A stretch of 64,000 nt of DNA. It comes from Desulfuromonadales bacterium. Lineage in GTDB: Bacteria; Desulfobacterota; Desulfuromonadia; Geobacterales; Pseudopelobacteraceae. Where the stretch lies: the NCBI GenBank assembly GCA_013349405.1, contig DUZS01000004.1, forward strand, positions 1-64,000. Direction: 5' to 3'. Under the pieces are notes generated by a model. That model was not told the DNA's origin. It searched no databases and was given only the letters and a program-made list of their open reading frames with translations. Both the position numbers and the translations under genes were made by a program. Positions 33,505-42,928 of this stretch are shown here, piece after piece (position 1 is the first letter of the stretch; every line of letters starts with the position of its first letter).

Positions 33505-33966
33505 ATGACTACGAGAGAATTATCCGCTGGTGATATTATTGAATCGCGCTGCACAAAGTGCCGTGAAGTGCTGAATCACAGGATCGTCGCAATGGTGGAA
33601 GGTAAAGTTATACGGGTTGAGTGCAACACCTGTAACGGTGTACATAACTATCATGCGCCTCCTGTAGCAAAAGAGCCGAAAGCCCCGAAAAAAATCGCAG
33701 TCAGCAAACCCCGCGTATCGAGCACCGCCCCTCGTGTTTCCCGGAAAGATCCGGCTGAGGTTGAACGCGAAGAGTGGGCGTCACTCCAGCCGACGTTTGA
33801 TCCGGAAAAAGCGCTTCCGTATGATATGAATGGCAGGTTCCTGGCAAAACGTCTCGTTCTTCACCCGTCGTTCGGACTTGGGATCGTCAAAACAGTCACC
33901 GTGCCGAATAAAATGCAGGTCCTCTTCAAAGACGGTATCAAGCTGCTTCGCTGTAACTACCTTTGA
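33505..33966 (+). CDS. Small zinc-ribbon protein of unknown function
   Basis: This 153-residue protein has an N-terminal zinc ribbon: CTKC and, after ~24 residues, CNTC (residues ~13-45). A Lys/Pro-rich linker follows. The C-terminal ~45 residues contain LVLHPSFGLGIVKTV and MQVLFKDGIKLLRC, a short beta-rich unit like the end of CarD/UvrD-type tudor modules. I do not recognise a named family. It could bind RNA polymerase or DNA. The ATG at 33505 follows AAAAGAAGGAAAC; an upstream frame reaches further but has no site. It stands alone after a terminator. Confidence 0.65.
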   Translation: MTTRELSAGDIIESRCTKCREVLNHRIVAMVEGKVIRVECNTCNGVHNYHAPPVAKEPKAPKKIAVSKPRVSSTAPRVSRKDPAEVEREEWASLQPTFDPEKALPYDMNGRFLAKRLVLHPSFGLGIVKTVTVPNKMQVLFKDGIKLLRCNYL

Positions 33967-33982
33967 TTGAATAAATTTTGCC

Positions 33983-34011
33983 TTGATTTATGAGCCTGTT
34001 TGCATTACTAA
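33983..34011 (+). promoter_or_regulatory. Promoter of the fumarase gene
   Basis: TTGATT (33983-33988) and TACTAA (34006-34011) are 17 bases apart in the 89-base gap before the fumarase ATG. A strong AAAAAAAGGAGAG site lies directly upstream of the start at 34056. Confidence 0.55.
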
Positions 34012-34055
34012 ACAGTTTTGTCTCTTTCTAACTAATCAAAAAAAGGAGAGTACCT

Positions 34056-35681
34056 ATGTCTGTCAAACCATTTGTGTATCAGGATCCGTTCCCGCTGGCA
34101 AAAGATGAGACCACGTACCGCAAAATTGAAGGTTCAGAAAAATACATACTGGTTGAAAAATTTGCCGACACCGATGTGGTAAGAGTCTGCCCAGAAGCGC
34201 TCTCGATTCTTGCCAATGAAGCGATGAAGGACGTCTCCTTTCTGCTCCGCCCGGCTCACAATGAGCAGGTTGCCGCCATCCTGAGTGATCCGGAAGCGTC
34301 GATGAACGACAAGGGCGTTGCACTGGCCTTTCTGCGTAATGCCGAGATTGCCGCACAATTTGATCTGCCGGTCTGTCAGGATACCGGTACCGCGACCGTT
34401 GCAGCTAAAAAAGGTCAGCAGGTCTGGACCGGCGTTAAGGACGAGCAGTGGTTATCGAAAGGGATATATAAAACCTATACCGAAGAAAATCTGCGCTATT
34501 CACAGACCGTAGCACTCGATATGTACGAAGAGATCAATACCGGTACCAATCTGCCTGCCCAGATAGATATTCTTGCCACGGAAGGAGAATACTACAAGTT
34601 TGTGTTCATGGCCAAAGGGGGCGGTTCTGCCAACAAGACCATGCTCTATCAGGAAACAAAAGCGCTCCTGACACCGGACAAGCTGTTCAAGTATCTCGTC
34701 GAAAAGATGAAATATCTTGGTACGGCGGCATGTCCTCCGTATCACATCGCCTTTGTCATCGGTGGCACTTCAGCTGACGCCTGCATGAAGACGGTCAAGC
34801 TGGCAACAGCCAAGGAACTGGACGGACTGCCGACGAGCGGCAATGAGCATGGCCAGGCCTTTCGTGATATCGAACTTGAGGACAAACTGCTGGTAGCTGC
34901 ACAGCAGCTTGGTATCGGTGCCCAGTTTGGCGGTAAATATTTTGCCCATGATGTGCGGGTCATTCGCCTGCCGCGCCATGGCGCTTCCTGTCCCATAGGA
35001 ATGGCGGTCTCCTGCTCGGCTGACCGCAACATCAAAGCTAAAATCACCCGGGATGGCCTTTTTGTCGAGGAGATGGACCGCAACCCGGGCCGCCTGATCC
35101 CTGCGCAGTATCGCGGCAAACATGAGCATGGTGTCAAGATTGACTTGAACAAGCCGATGAAGGAAATTCTGGCCGAGCTTACCAAACATCCGGTCTCCAC
35201 ACCACTGCTGCTTTCCGGCACCATCGTGGTCGGTCGTGACATTGCTCATGCCAAATTCAAGGAAATCATGGATAGCGGCAAACCGCTCCCTGAGTATCTC
35301 CTCAACCATCCGATCTATTATGCCGGTCCGGCCAAGACGCCGCCAGGTAAGGCATCAGGCTCTTTTGGACCGACGACTGCCGGCAGAATGGATTCATACG
35401 TTGATGAACTGCAGTCAAAAGGCGGCTCACTCATCATGATTGCCAAGGGAAATCGCAGCCAGCAGGTTACCGATGCCTGCAAGAAGTACGGCGGCTTCTA
35501 CCTCGGGTCAATCGGTGGACCGGCCGCAGTTCTGGCTGAAGAAAATATCAAGAAAGTTGAGTGCATCGATTTTCCGGAGTTGGGTATGGAAGCGGTCTGG
35601 AAGATTGAAGTTGAAAATTTCCCGGCATTTATCCTGGTTGATGACAAAGGGACTGACTTTTTTAAACAACTTGGACTGTAG
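34056..35681 (+). CDS. fum: Fumarate hydratase, class I (FumA-type)
   Basis: This 541-residue Fe-S hydratase has cysteines that fit the 4Fe-4S site in [20 protein letters not shown] and [10 protein letters not shown], plus the C-terminal beta-subunit-like segment ([26 protein letters not shown]). It interconverts fumarate and malate in the TCA cycle. Both alpha and beta parts are in one chain, as in E. coli FumA. The arnT-like gene starts only five bases after its stop. Confidence 0.93.
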   Translation: MSVKPFVYQDPFPLAKDETTYRKIEGSEKYILVEKFADTDVVRVCPEALSILANEAMKDVSFLLRPAHNEQVAAILSDPEASMNDKGVALAFLRNAEIAAQFDLPVCQDTGTATVAAKKGQQVWTGVKDEQWLSKGIYKTYTEENLRYSQTVALDMYEEINTGTNLPAQIDILATEGEYYKFVFMAKGGGSANKTMLYQETKALLTPDKLFKYLVEKMKYLGTAACPPYHIAFVIGGTSADACMKTVKLATAKELDGLPTSGNEHGQAFRDIELEDKLLVAAQQLGIGAQFGGKYFAHDVRVIRLPRHGASCPIGMAVSCSADRNIKAKITRDGLFVEEMDRNPGRLIPAQYRGKHEHGVKIDLNKPMKEILAELTKHPVSTPLLLSGTIVVGRDIAHAKFKEIMDSGKPLPEYLLNHPIYYAGPAKTPPGKASGSFGPTTAGRMDSYVDELQSKGGSLIMIAKGNRSQQVTDACKKYGGFYLGSIGGPAAVLAEENIKKVECIDFPELGMEAVWKIEVENFPAFILVDDKGTDFFKQLGL

Positions 35682-35686
35682 CATAC

Positions 35687-37348
35687 ATGAAATTGATTAC
35701 TGATTTTATTTCCAGAAAAGAAGGAGGGGTCGCTGCCGATCTTGGTATTCTCTCCCTGATTTTTTTTACCGCATTTTTTCAGTTCCTTGGGCGCTTTCCG
35801 CTCATTGGGACCGATGAAGCGCGCTATATGGAGATTCCCCGGGAAATGATCGAACGGGGAGATTTTATTACTCCGACGCTCAACTATGTCAAGTATTTTG
35901 AAAAGCCGCCTCTCCACTACTGGTGTAATGCCCTTGCAATGCAACTATTCGGTGAAACAGAATTTGCCGGCCGGTTTTTCGGGGCTCTCTGGGGGGTACT
36001 GGGAATATTGTTTGTCTATCACATGGGGCGCAAACTCTTCGGGAGGCGCGAAGCGCTACTCTCGGCACTGATTCTCGGTACCTCAATTGGCATCATCGCT
36101 CAGGCACGCATCAACATAACCGACACGACCCTGACTATCTGTATGACCGCCTGCCTTGGCTGTTTCCTTCTTGCTGTCCAGGAAAACGAGCAGAACAAAG
36201 GGCGGTATTACTATCTGTTCTACATTTTTTCTGCTTTAGCTGTTCTTGCTAAAGGTTTGATCGGAATTGTTCTGCCCGGCGGCGTCATCTTTTGTTTTAT
36301 ACTGATCACCAGGCGCTGGCGTCTCCTCCGGGAAATGAGACTCCTCACCGGTATCATGCTCTTTCTGATTGTCTGCGCCCCCTGGTTTGTCATCGTTTCC
36401 ATCAGAAACCCGGAATTTGCGCGGTTTTTCTTTATCCATGAACATTTTGAACGCTTTCTTACCAAGGTGCATGGCCGTTATCAGCCCCCCTGGTTTTTTA
36501 TCCCGATCCTGTTCGGCGTCATGCTTCCCTGGTCGTTCTTCATTCCGACTGCAATTGCCCGCTTCTGGCAGGAACGGAAACAGACGGGTGCCGATAACCG
36601 CTTGTTCCTGTTTCTGTGGGCTGCTGTTATCTTTGTCTTTTTTTCAAAATCCGATTCAAAGCTTATTCCCTATATACTTCCGGTTTATCCGGCAGTGGCC
36701 CTGCTGCTTGGAATTACATTCGCCGCTGCCTTTGATCGTGGTTTTTCCTCCCTGAAAATACCGGCACTGCTTCTTTCGGCGGTTACTATTGTTCTCGGCG
36801 TGGGCTGCATAGCCTATCCACATCTGGCGAGCGATCCGAAAATAACAGCAGGGGGCGGAATTATAATGGGTGGCCTCTTCTTCTCTCTTGGCGTTGTTGC
36901 ACTGTTCAACACAACCAGGGATAAAACAGCACCGCTTTTCGCCGGTTTGGCAATCATGGCTCTTCTTGTCGGCATCTTTGCTCCGCCGACCATCTATGCC
37001 AGAATGGCAAAGGACAGGTCTGCCCGCGAACTCGCATTGATCGTTAAGGAAAAAGCTGATAAAAATGCCATAGTAGCGGTATTTGACTACGAGCAGGGGT
37101 TGCCGTTTTATGCCCGTCGCCGGGTTGTCGTTGTGGGGGGGCGTAATGAGCTGGAATTCGGCAGCCGTCTGGGGGATCAGTCGGCCTGGTTCATAGAACC
37201 GGAGAAATATGCGCAACTCTGGGCCGGACCGGCTCAGGTTTTTACACTCATAAATTTACAAGAATTAGAAAATTTTTCAAAAACCAGCAGCCCGCCGCCG
37301 ATCCTTCTGGGTAAGAGTGGCCGCAGGGCTCTCATTACCAACCGTTAA
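35687..37348 (+). CDS. arnT: ArnT-like glycosyltransferase (family 39/83)
   Basis: This 553-residue membrane protein has about twelve hydrophobic helices in the first ~430 residues. The periplasmic acidic motif of this class is in GTDEARYMEIPREM, and EKPPLHYW is typical of PMT/ArnT proteins. It transfers a lipid-linked sugar to an acceptor; here the neighbours indicate 4-amino-4-deoxy-L-arabinose to lipid A. It starts five bases after the fumarase stop, so both may be on one transcript. The arnB gene follows after 72 bases. The exact acceptor is inferred. Confidence 0.85.
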   Translation: MKLITDFISRKEGGVAADLGILSLIFFTAFFQFLGRFPLIGTDEARYMEIPREMIERGDFITPTLNYVKYFEKPPLHYWCNALAMQLFGETEFAGRFFGALWGVLGILFVYHMGRKLFGRREALLSALILGTSIGIIAQARINITDTTLTICMTACLGCFLLAVQENEQNKGRYYYLFYIFSALAVLAKGLIGIVLPGGVIFCFILITRRWRLLREMRLLTGIMLFLIVCAPWFVIVSIRNPEFARFFFIHEHFERFLTKVHGRYQPPWFFIPILFGVMLPWSFFIPTAIARFWQERKQTGADNRLFLFLWAAVIFVFFSKSDSKLIPYILPVYPAVALLLGITFAAAFDRGFSSLKIPALLLSAVTIVLGVGCIAYPHLASDPKITAGGGIIMGGLFFSLGVVALFNTTRDKTAPLFAGLAIMALLVGIFAPPTIYARMAKDRSARELALIVKEKADKNAIVAVFDYEQGLPFYARRRVVVVGGRNELEFGSRLGDQSAWFIEPEKYAQLWAGPAQVFTLINLQELENFSKTSSPPPILLGKSGRRALITNR

Positions 37349-37420
37349 GCCGTTTCTCAGCTTTTTGTAAGTTCAGCTGATGCGCCAATTACCAATACCA
37401 CTTTTTTACGGAGTTATGTA

Positions 37421-38584
37421 ATGCGTAGTGAGTTCCTCCCGTTTTCAACGCCGACAATTGATGAAGCAGAGATCGCTGAGGTGGTTGATTGCCTCCGCTC
37501 CGGCTGGATTACCACCGGTCCAAAGGTCAAACGTTTCGAGGAATCGTTCGGCGCGTATGTCGGCGCTCCTTTTGCAGTTCCGCTCAGTTCGGCTACCGCC
37601 GGATTACATCTGACCCTGCTGGCGCTGAAAATTAAGGAGGGGGATGAAATAATCACCACGCCGATGACCTTTGCCTCTACCGTCAGCATGATTGTGCTCT
37701 GCGGCGGCACTCCGGTGTTTGTAGACATTGAACTCGGCACGCTGAACATTGATGCAACAAAGATTCGCGAGAAGATAACCTCCCGGACCAGAGCCATCAT
37801 CCCGGTGCATTTTGCCGGTCAATCGTGCGACATGGACCCGATTTTTTCTCTAGCCGGCGAATTCGGTTTGACCGTGATCGAGGACGCTGCTCATGCCGCC
37901 GGTACCGAGTATAAAGGGCAGCGGATCGGTTCGTTGGACAGTATTTCCATTTTCTCCTTTCACCCCAACAAGAACATTACCACCGGCGAAGGTGGGATGG
38001 TCTGCACCGGCGACGAGACGCTGGCCGAAGAGATCTCACTGCTTAAATTTCACGGCATGAACCGCGAAGCGTGGAAACGTTTTGCCGCAAGCGGCACTCC
38101 CAACTACGACATTGTTCTCCCCGGTTTCAAGTACAACATGATGGATATTCAGGCTGCACTAGGTATCCATCAGCTGCCGAAACTGGATGGCTTCATCAAT
38201 AAACGTCAGGAAATTGCCGATTTTTATAGCCATGCGCTTGCCGAGATCCCGGAATTGGCCCTGCCAGAGTATGCCCCCTTTGCCCAGCGTCATGCGTGGC
38301 ATCTTTACACGCCGCTCGTGAAAATTGAGAAGTTGTCGGTTGATCGCGATCAGTTCATGACCGCTCTGAAACAGGAAAATATCGGCACCGGCCTCCACTA
38401 TAAGGCTGTGCATCACCACGCCTGGTACAAAGAGAACCTGCCGCAACCGGAGGGTTCTCTCCCCAATGCCGATTACGCCTCGGATCGAATCCTCTCGCTG
38501 CCGCTTTTCCCGAAAATGACTCTGGACGATGCCCGTGATGTCGTTGAGGCCGTAAAAACAGTCATCACAAGGTGCAAAAAATGA
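37421..38584 (+). CDS. arnB: UDP-4-amino-4-deoxy-L-arabinose synthase (aminotransferase)
   Basis: This 387-residue DegT/DnrJ/EryC1 enzyme has the PLP-lysine in FHPNKNITTGEGGM, EDAAHAAG and the LVKIEKL-type end. ArnB transfers an amino group from glutamate to UDP-L-Ara4-ketone. The start ATG follows ACGGAG. Its stop overlaps arnC by four bases (ATGA). The gene order supports the arn assignment over other sugar aminotransferases. Confidence 0.9.
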   Translation: MRSEFLPFSTPTIDEAEIAEVVDCLRSGWITTGPKVKRFEESFGAYVGAPFAVPLSSATAGLHLTLLALKIKEGDEIITTPMTFASTVSMIVLCGGTPVFVDIELGTLNIDATKIREKITSRTRAIIPVHFAGQSCDMDPIFSLAGEFGLTVIEDAAHAAGTEYKGQRIGSLDSISIFSFHPNKNITTGEGGMVCTGDETLAEEISLLKFHGMNREAWKRFAASGTPNYDIVLPGFKYNMMDIQAALGIHQLPKLDGFINKRQEIADFYSHALAEIPELALPEYAPFAQRHAWHLYTPLVKIEKLSVDRDQFMTALKQENIGTGLHYKAVHHHAWYKENLPQPEGSLPNADYASDRILSLPLFPKMTLDDARDVVEAVKTVITRCKK

Positions 38585-39516
38585 CACCGTACCTCTCAAT
38601 CGTCATCCCGGTCTATAATGAGGAGCCGAATATCCAGCGCCTCTTCGATCGTCTCTATCCGGTAATGAAGGGGATCGGCAAACCGTTCGAAATAATCTTT
38701 ACCGATGACGGCAGCCGCGATCATTCTCTGGAGCTGCTTACGGGGCTGGTTGCTGCATATCCGGAAGTACGGGTGGTAGAGTTTAACGGCAACTTTGGCC
38801 AGCATATGGCAATCATGGCCGCCTTTGAAATCAGTCGGGGCGAGATCGTCATCACTCTGGATGCCGATCTGCAGAATCCGCCGGAGGAGATTCCCAAACT
38901 GATAGCCGCAATGGAGCAGGGACACGATGTTGTCGGGAGTATCCGTCAGCACCGGCAGGACTCTTTTTTTCGCAAGAGCGCCTCAAAGATGGTCAATATC
39001 ACTACCCGGAAAATGACCGGTATGCAGATGAGTGACTACGGGTGTATGCTGCGTGCCTATCACCGCAACGTGGTCGATAACGTTAACCGCTGCGGTGAAC
39101 GTACCACTTTTATTCCCGCTCTGGCGCAAACATTTGCTGTTAACCCCGGCGAGGTTGCAGTAGCCCATGCCGAGAGGCTTGAAGGGGAGAGCAAATACTC
39201 GTTTTACAGCCTGATTCGCCTCAACTTTGATCTGATGACCGGTTTTTCAGTGGTGCCGCTCCAGCTCTTCGCTCTGATGGGAATATTGACATCCCTCTTC
39301 GCTGTCGCTTTTGCTGTCTTCCTGCTGGTACGCCGGTTCATAGTCGGTTCCGAGGTTGAAGGGGTCTTCACCCTGTTTGCCATCCTCTTTTTCTTCCTCG
39401 GCATTACCATCTTCGGCATCGGCATTGTCGGTGAGTATGTGGGGAGGATTTACCAGGAGGTGCGGCGCCGGCCTCGTTATGTCGTTCGCAAACTGCATGG
39501 GGTTGTTAATGAGTGA
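38581..39516 (+). CDS. arnC: Undecaprenyl-phosphate 4-deoxy-4-formamido-L-arabinose transferase
   Basis: This 311-residue protein has a GT2 domain (SIVIPVYNEEPN, TDDGSRD, VITLDADLQNPPEEI) and two C-terminal membrane helices (~230-290), as in ArnC/DPM1-like enzymes. It attaches formylated L-Ara4N to undecaprenyl phosphate. ATG 38581 overlaps the arnB stop. The last bases overlap the formyltransferase start (39509). Confidence 0.9.
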   Translation: MTPYLSIVIPVYNEEPNIQRLFDRLYPVMKGIGKPFEIIFTDDGSRDHSLELLTGLVAAYPEVRVVEFNGNFGQHMAIMAAFEISRGEIVITLDADLQNPPEEIPKLIAAMEQGHDVVGSIRQHRQDSFFRKSASKMVNITTRKMTGMQMSDYGCMLRAYHRNVVDNVNRCGERTTFIPALAQTFAVNPGEVAVAHAERLEGESKYSFYSLIRLNFDLMTGFSVVPLQLFALMGILTSLFAVAFAVFLLVRRFIVGSEVEGVFTLFAILFFFLGITIFGIGIVGEYVGRIYQEVRRRPRYVVRKLHGVVNE

Positions 39517-40420
39517 TAGAGTTGTCGTATGCGCCTATCATAATGTCGGTTTCCGCTGCCTGGAGGAACTGCTCCGGCAAGGGGCGGATATCCGGCTTAT
39601 CTTCACCCATGAGGATTCCCCGACGGAAGAGATCTGGTTCCGCTCGGTGCGCGAGCTGGCGGAACGGCACGGTATCCCGTATGTAACAGCGGATATCAAT
39701 GAACCGTTAAATGTTGCGCGAATACGAGAAATTGCCCCGGCATTTCTTCTTTCGTTTTACTACCGGAACATGATTAAACCGGAGGTTCTGGATCTGGCAT
39801 CAAAGGGTGCCTTGAACCTTCATGGTTCTTATCTGCCCAGGTATCGCGGCCGTGTTCCGGTAAACTGGGCAGTGATCAACGGGGAGACAGAAACCGGCGC
39901 AACCCTTCACTACATGGAGGGCAAGCCTGATGCCGGTGATATTGTCGATCAGATTACGATTCCTATTGCATTCACTGATACCGCCTTTGACGTCTTCAAT
40001 AATTTGACCGAAGCAGCGGTTGAAGTAATCAGCCGTGCATGGCCGCAGCTGCTCGGCGGCACGGCACCCCGCATCAAAATGAATCTTGATCAGGGCAGCT
40101 ATTTTGGTGGTCGTAAGCCTGCCGATGGCGCCATTGACTGGAGGAAAAGTGCGGTACAGATATACAACCTGATTCGAGGCGTCACCCATCCCTATCCGGG
40201 GGCATTTACCGGGCTTGATGGCAATCGGGTCATAATCTGGGAGGCCTGGCCGGTTTCCGGAAACGGTGCACCGGGCAGAATTATTGCCTCGGAACCGCTG
40301 CTGGTTGGCACTGGTGAAGGGTTGTTAGAAATTCGCGCGTTGCAGGTTGAGGGAGGGGTTGAGGAAACTGCTTCAACATTTGTAGAGAATAATGATGTAA
40401 CAACAGCACATTTTACATAA
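39509..40420 (+). CDS. UDP-L-Ara4N formyltransferase (N-terminal half of ArnA as its own gene)
   Basis: This 303-residue formyl-THF-dependent enzyme has catalytic Asn and His in GALNLHGSYLP and Asp in KPDAGDIV. It matches the first domain of E. coli ArnA. Start at 39509 gives MSDRVVVCAYHNVG, a proper beta1, and overlaps the arnC stop by eight bases. A longer upstream frame lies inside arnC. The dehydrogenase half is encoded separately, 42 bases downstream. Confidence 0.88.
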   Translation: MSDRVVVCAYHNVGFRCLEELLRQGADIRLIFTHEDSPTEEIWFRSVRELAERHGIPYVTADINEPLNVARIREIAPAFLLSFYYRNMIKPEVLDLASKGALNLHGSYLPRYRGRVPVNWAVINGETETGATLHYMEGKPDAGDIVDQITIPIAFTDTAFDVFNNLTEAAVEVISRAWPQLLGGTAPRIKMNLDQGSYFGGRKPADGAIDWRKSAVQIYNLIRGVTHPYPGAFTGLDGNRVIIWEAWPVSGNGAPGRIIASEPLLVGTGEGLLEIRALQVEGGVEETASTFVENNDVTTAHFT

Positions 40421-40462
40421 TAGTCTATCGTTTACCAGAACATTCAAAAGGAGACCTGTTCA

Positions 40463-41503
40463 ATGAAAGTATTAATTCTGGGTGTCAACGGATTTATCGG
40501 CAACGCCCTTACCCACCGTATTCTCACTACCACCGACTGGGAGGTCTTCGGCCTCGATATGGCCTGCGACAAGCTGGAACATTCAATCGGCGACGACCGT
40601 TTCCACTTCCTTGAAGGCGATATCACCATTAACAAGGAGTGGATCGAGTACAACATAAAAAAATGTGATGTCGTGTTGCCGCTCGTGGCTATCGCCACCC
40701 CGGTTACCTACGTCAAGGATCCACTGCGGGTTTTTGAACTCGATTTCGAGGAAAATCTGAAAATTGTCCGCTTGTGCGCAAAGTACAGGAAACGGGTCAT
40801 CTTTCCGTCTACATCCGAAGTGTACGGTATGAGCCCGGACCGGGAATTTGACGAGGAAACGTCTCCTCTGATGCTCGGCCCCATCAACAAGGAACGTTGG
40901 ATCTACTCCTGCGCCAAACAGATGCTGGACAGGGTGATTTATGCCTATGGCAATCATGAAGGGCTGCAATACACGCTGTTCCGTCCCTTCAACTGGATCG
41001 GCCCCAAGCTTGACAGCATAAGCACCGCCAAGGAGGGGAGCTCTAGGGTTCTTACCCAATTCCTCTATAATATTCTCGCGGGAGAGCCGATTCAACTGGT
41101 TGATGGCGGCAATCAGCGTCGTTCCTTCACTTTCGTTGAAGACGGTATCGATTGCCTGATGAAGATTATTGCCAACAAAAACGGCTGTGCCAGCGGCGGT
41201 ATTTTTAATATCGGTAACCCGAATAATGACCTGTCCGTCAGGGAATTGGCCGAGAAATTGATTGCTTTGGTCAAAGAATTCCCTGCGTATCGGGAGAAGG
41301 CTGAAAACTGCAAACTAATAGAGGTAACCTCCGGCGATTTCTACGGCAAAGGGTACCAGGATATGCTGACCCGGGTTCCATCTGTGAAAAATGCCAAAGA
41401 AAAACTCGGCTGGGAGCCAAAAACAACAGTCGACGATGCCCTGCGTGCAACCCTGAATTTTTACCTGGTTGAAGACCGGCAGAAGATCGAGCATCTGCTG
41501 TGA
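40463..41503 (+). CDS. UDP-glucuronate oxidative decarboxylase (C-terminal half of ArnA as its own gene)
   Basis: This 346-residue Rossmann-fold enzyme has GVNGFIGNALTHRIL (NAD binding), STSEVYGM and Y-x-x-x-K in WIYSCAKQMLD. FRPFNWIGPKLDS and the tail motif YGKGYQDM closely follow the second domain of ArnA. It oxidises and decarboxylates UDP-glucuronate to UDP-4-keto-pentose. Together with the preceding formyltransferase it replaces the fused ArnA. Confidence 0.9.
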   Translation: MKVLILGVNGFIGNALTHRILTTTDWEVFGLDMACDKLEHSIGDDRFHFLEGDITINKEWIEYNIKKCDVVLPLVAIATPVTYVKDPLRVFELDFEENLKIVRLCAKYRKRVIFPSTSEVYGMSPDREFDEETSPLMLGPINKERWIYSCAKQMLDRVIYAYGNHEGLQYTLFRPFNWIGPKLDSISTAKEGSSRVLTQFLYNILAGEPIQLVDGGNQRRSFTFVEDGIDCLMKIIANKNGCASGGIFNIGNPNNDLSVRELAEKLIALVKEFPAYREKAENCKLIEVTSGDFYGKGYQDMLTRVPSVKNAKEKLGWEPKTTVDDALRATLNFYLVEDRQKIEHLL

Positions 41504-41531
41504 CCAGCGCAAACACCTGTAATCGTTTTTT

Positions 41532-42440
41532 ATGAAAGATATGCCACCAGCAGTTGCCCTGAAAGTTGATGTGGATACCTTCGTCGGAACACGTGACGGC
41601 ATTCCCAACCTGTTACGTATCCTGCTGCAATTCGGCATACGGGCAACTTTTTATTTTTCTCTTGGCCCGGATAATTCGGGAAAGGCGATCAGACGGATCT
41701 TTCACAGGGGGTTTCTCAGCAAGATGCTGCGCACCCGTGCCCCTTCGATGTATGGCGTGCGCACATTGCTCTACGGGACGCTTCTTCCCGCCCCGATGAT
41801 TGGCGAAGGGCTGCCGGATGTTATGCGCAGCGTTCAGCTGGCCGGGCACGAGGTCGGCATCCACTGTTGGGATCATGTCAGATGGCACGATTATCTGTCA
41901 CGCTTTCCGAAACAGACCACTTTCCGCGAGCTTGACCAGGCACGCACCTCATTCGAAGAAATCTTTGGCCAGCGTGCCCGGTCCACCGCCGCCCCTGGCT
42001 GGACCGTTTCTGCCGACTCTCTCGAAATCCAGGACCGTATGGAACTGAGCCACTGCAGTGATGCCAGGGGGACCGGCCCGTTCTTCCCGGCAATGGCCGG
42101 GCGGCGTTTCTCAACACTGCAGATACCGACAACATGGCCCACTATGGATGAACTTCTCGGCGAAAACGGTATCACTCTTGACACAATTAACGACCACTAT
42201 CTACAGCTTCTGCAACCGGGGCTCAACGTCCATACCATCCACGCAGAACTTGAAGGAAATGCACTCAGTTCCACCTTTATCGAGCTGTTGCAGCGGCTTG
42301 CCGAGCGCAACGTCCGCTATTTGACCCTTGCCGAGGTTGCCGATGAATTCGGCGCGCATGCGCCAAGCTGTGAACTTGGTATGAAATATATTGCCGGGCG
42401 TGCCATGCCGGTCGCAATTCAAGGAGCACCCATTTTATGA
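41532..42440 (+). CDS. arnD: Deformylase of the arn pathway (polysaccharide deacetylase fold)
   Basis: This 302-residue NodB-type deacetylase has the metal site near ALKVDVDTFVGTRDG (D-D pair) and HEVGIHCWDHVRWHDYL (His-x3-5-His), with a C-terminal HAEL-type segment. ArnD removes the formyl group from undecaprenyl-linked L-Ara4FN. It follows the ArnA-like dehydrogenase gene by 28 bases. The wbuC start overlaps its stop by four bases. Confidence 0.9.
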   Translation: MKDMPPAVALKVDVDTFVGTRDGIPNLLRILLQFGIRATFYFSLGPDNSGKAIRRIFHRGFLSKMLRTRAPSMYGVRTLLYGTLLPAPMIGEGLPDVMRSVQLAGHEVGIHCWDHVRWHDYLSRFPKQTTFRELDQARTSFEEIFGQRARSTAAPGWTVSADSLEIQDRMELSHCSDARGTGPFFPAMAGRRFSTLQIPTTWPTMDELLGENGITLDTINDHYLQLLQPGLNVHTIHAELEGNALSSTFIELLQRLAERNVRYLTLAEVADEFGAHAPSCELGMKYIAGRAMPVAIQGAPIL

Positions 42441-42913
42441 ACAAACTCAGTTTTAGCACTCTCTCCAGCCTGAGCGCTGCAGCTGAGCAGTCACCGCGCA
42501 AGCGCATGAATCACAATCTCCATTCTGAATTATCAGACCCTGTCCAGCGTTTAGCCATTGCAATGGAACCTGATACGTATATTCGTCCCCATCGTCATCT
42601 TCAATCGTGGGAACTGCTGACGTCGTTACGTGGCCGTTTCGTGGTGCTGACTTTTGATGATGATGGTGTGGTTATTGACCGCGCAGTGTTGGGAGAAAGC
42701 GATTCTGTGGCCGAAACTCCTGTTGCAGGCTGGCATGCAGTGCTTTCCCTTGATACCGGCGGCGTTATCTTTGAAGTAAAACAGGGTCCGTATATGCCGT
42801 TCAAAGAAGAAGATTTTGCGCCGTGGTCCCCCTCTGCTGCTGATGACAATTATAAAGCGCTCATGCGGTGGTTTTGCGGTGCCGAAGTCGGGCAGCGTTG
42901 GTCTGGGTGCTGA
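42437..42913 (+). CDS. WbuC-type cupin metalloprotein
   Basis: This 158-residue protein has a WbuC cupin pattern: RKRMNHNLHSELSDPVQR, PHRHLQSWE (metal-binding His pair), and a WHAVLSLDTGGVIFEVKQGPY closing motif. WbuC-type genes occur in O-antigen and lipid A clusters, but their activity is unknown. It overlaps arnD by four bases. It is a candidate accessory factor of this pathway. Confidence 0.85.
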   Translation: MNKLSFSTLSSLSAAAEQSPRKRMNHNLHSELSDPVQRLAIAMEPDTYIRPHRHLQSWELLTSLRGRFVVLTFDDDGVVIDRAVLGESDSVAETPVAGWHAVLSLDTGGVIFEVKQGPYMPFKEEDFAPWSPSAADDNYKALMRWFCGAEVGQRWSGC

Positions 42914-42928
42914 TTTGAAACTCTTACC

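Noticed and set aside
39356-39508. Extended start of the formyltransferase inside arnC
   Set aside because: The upstream frame encodes Ser/Pro-rich noise antisense in character to arnC helices; the family starts at the ATG at 39509.
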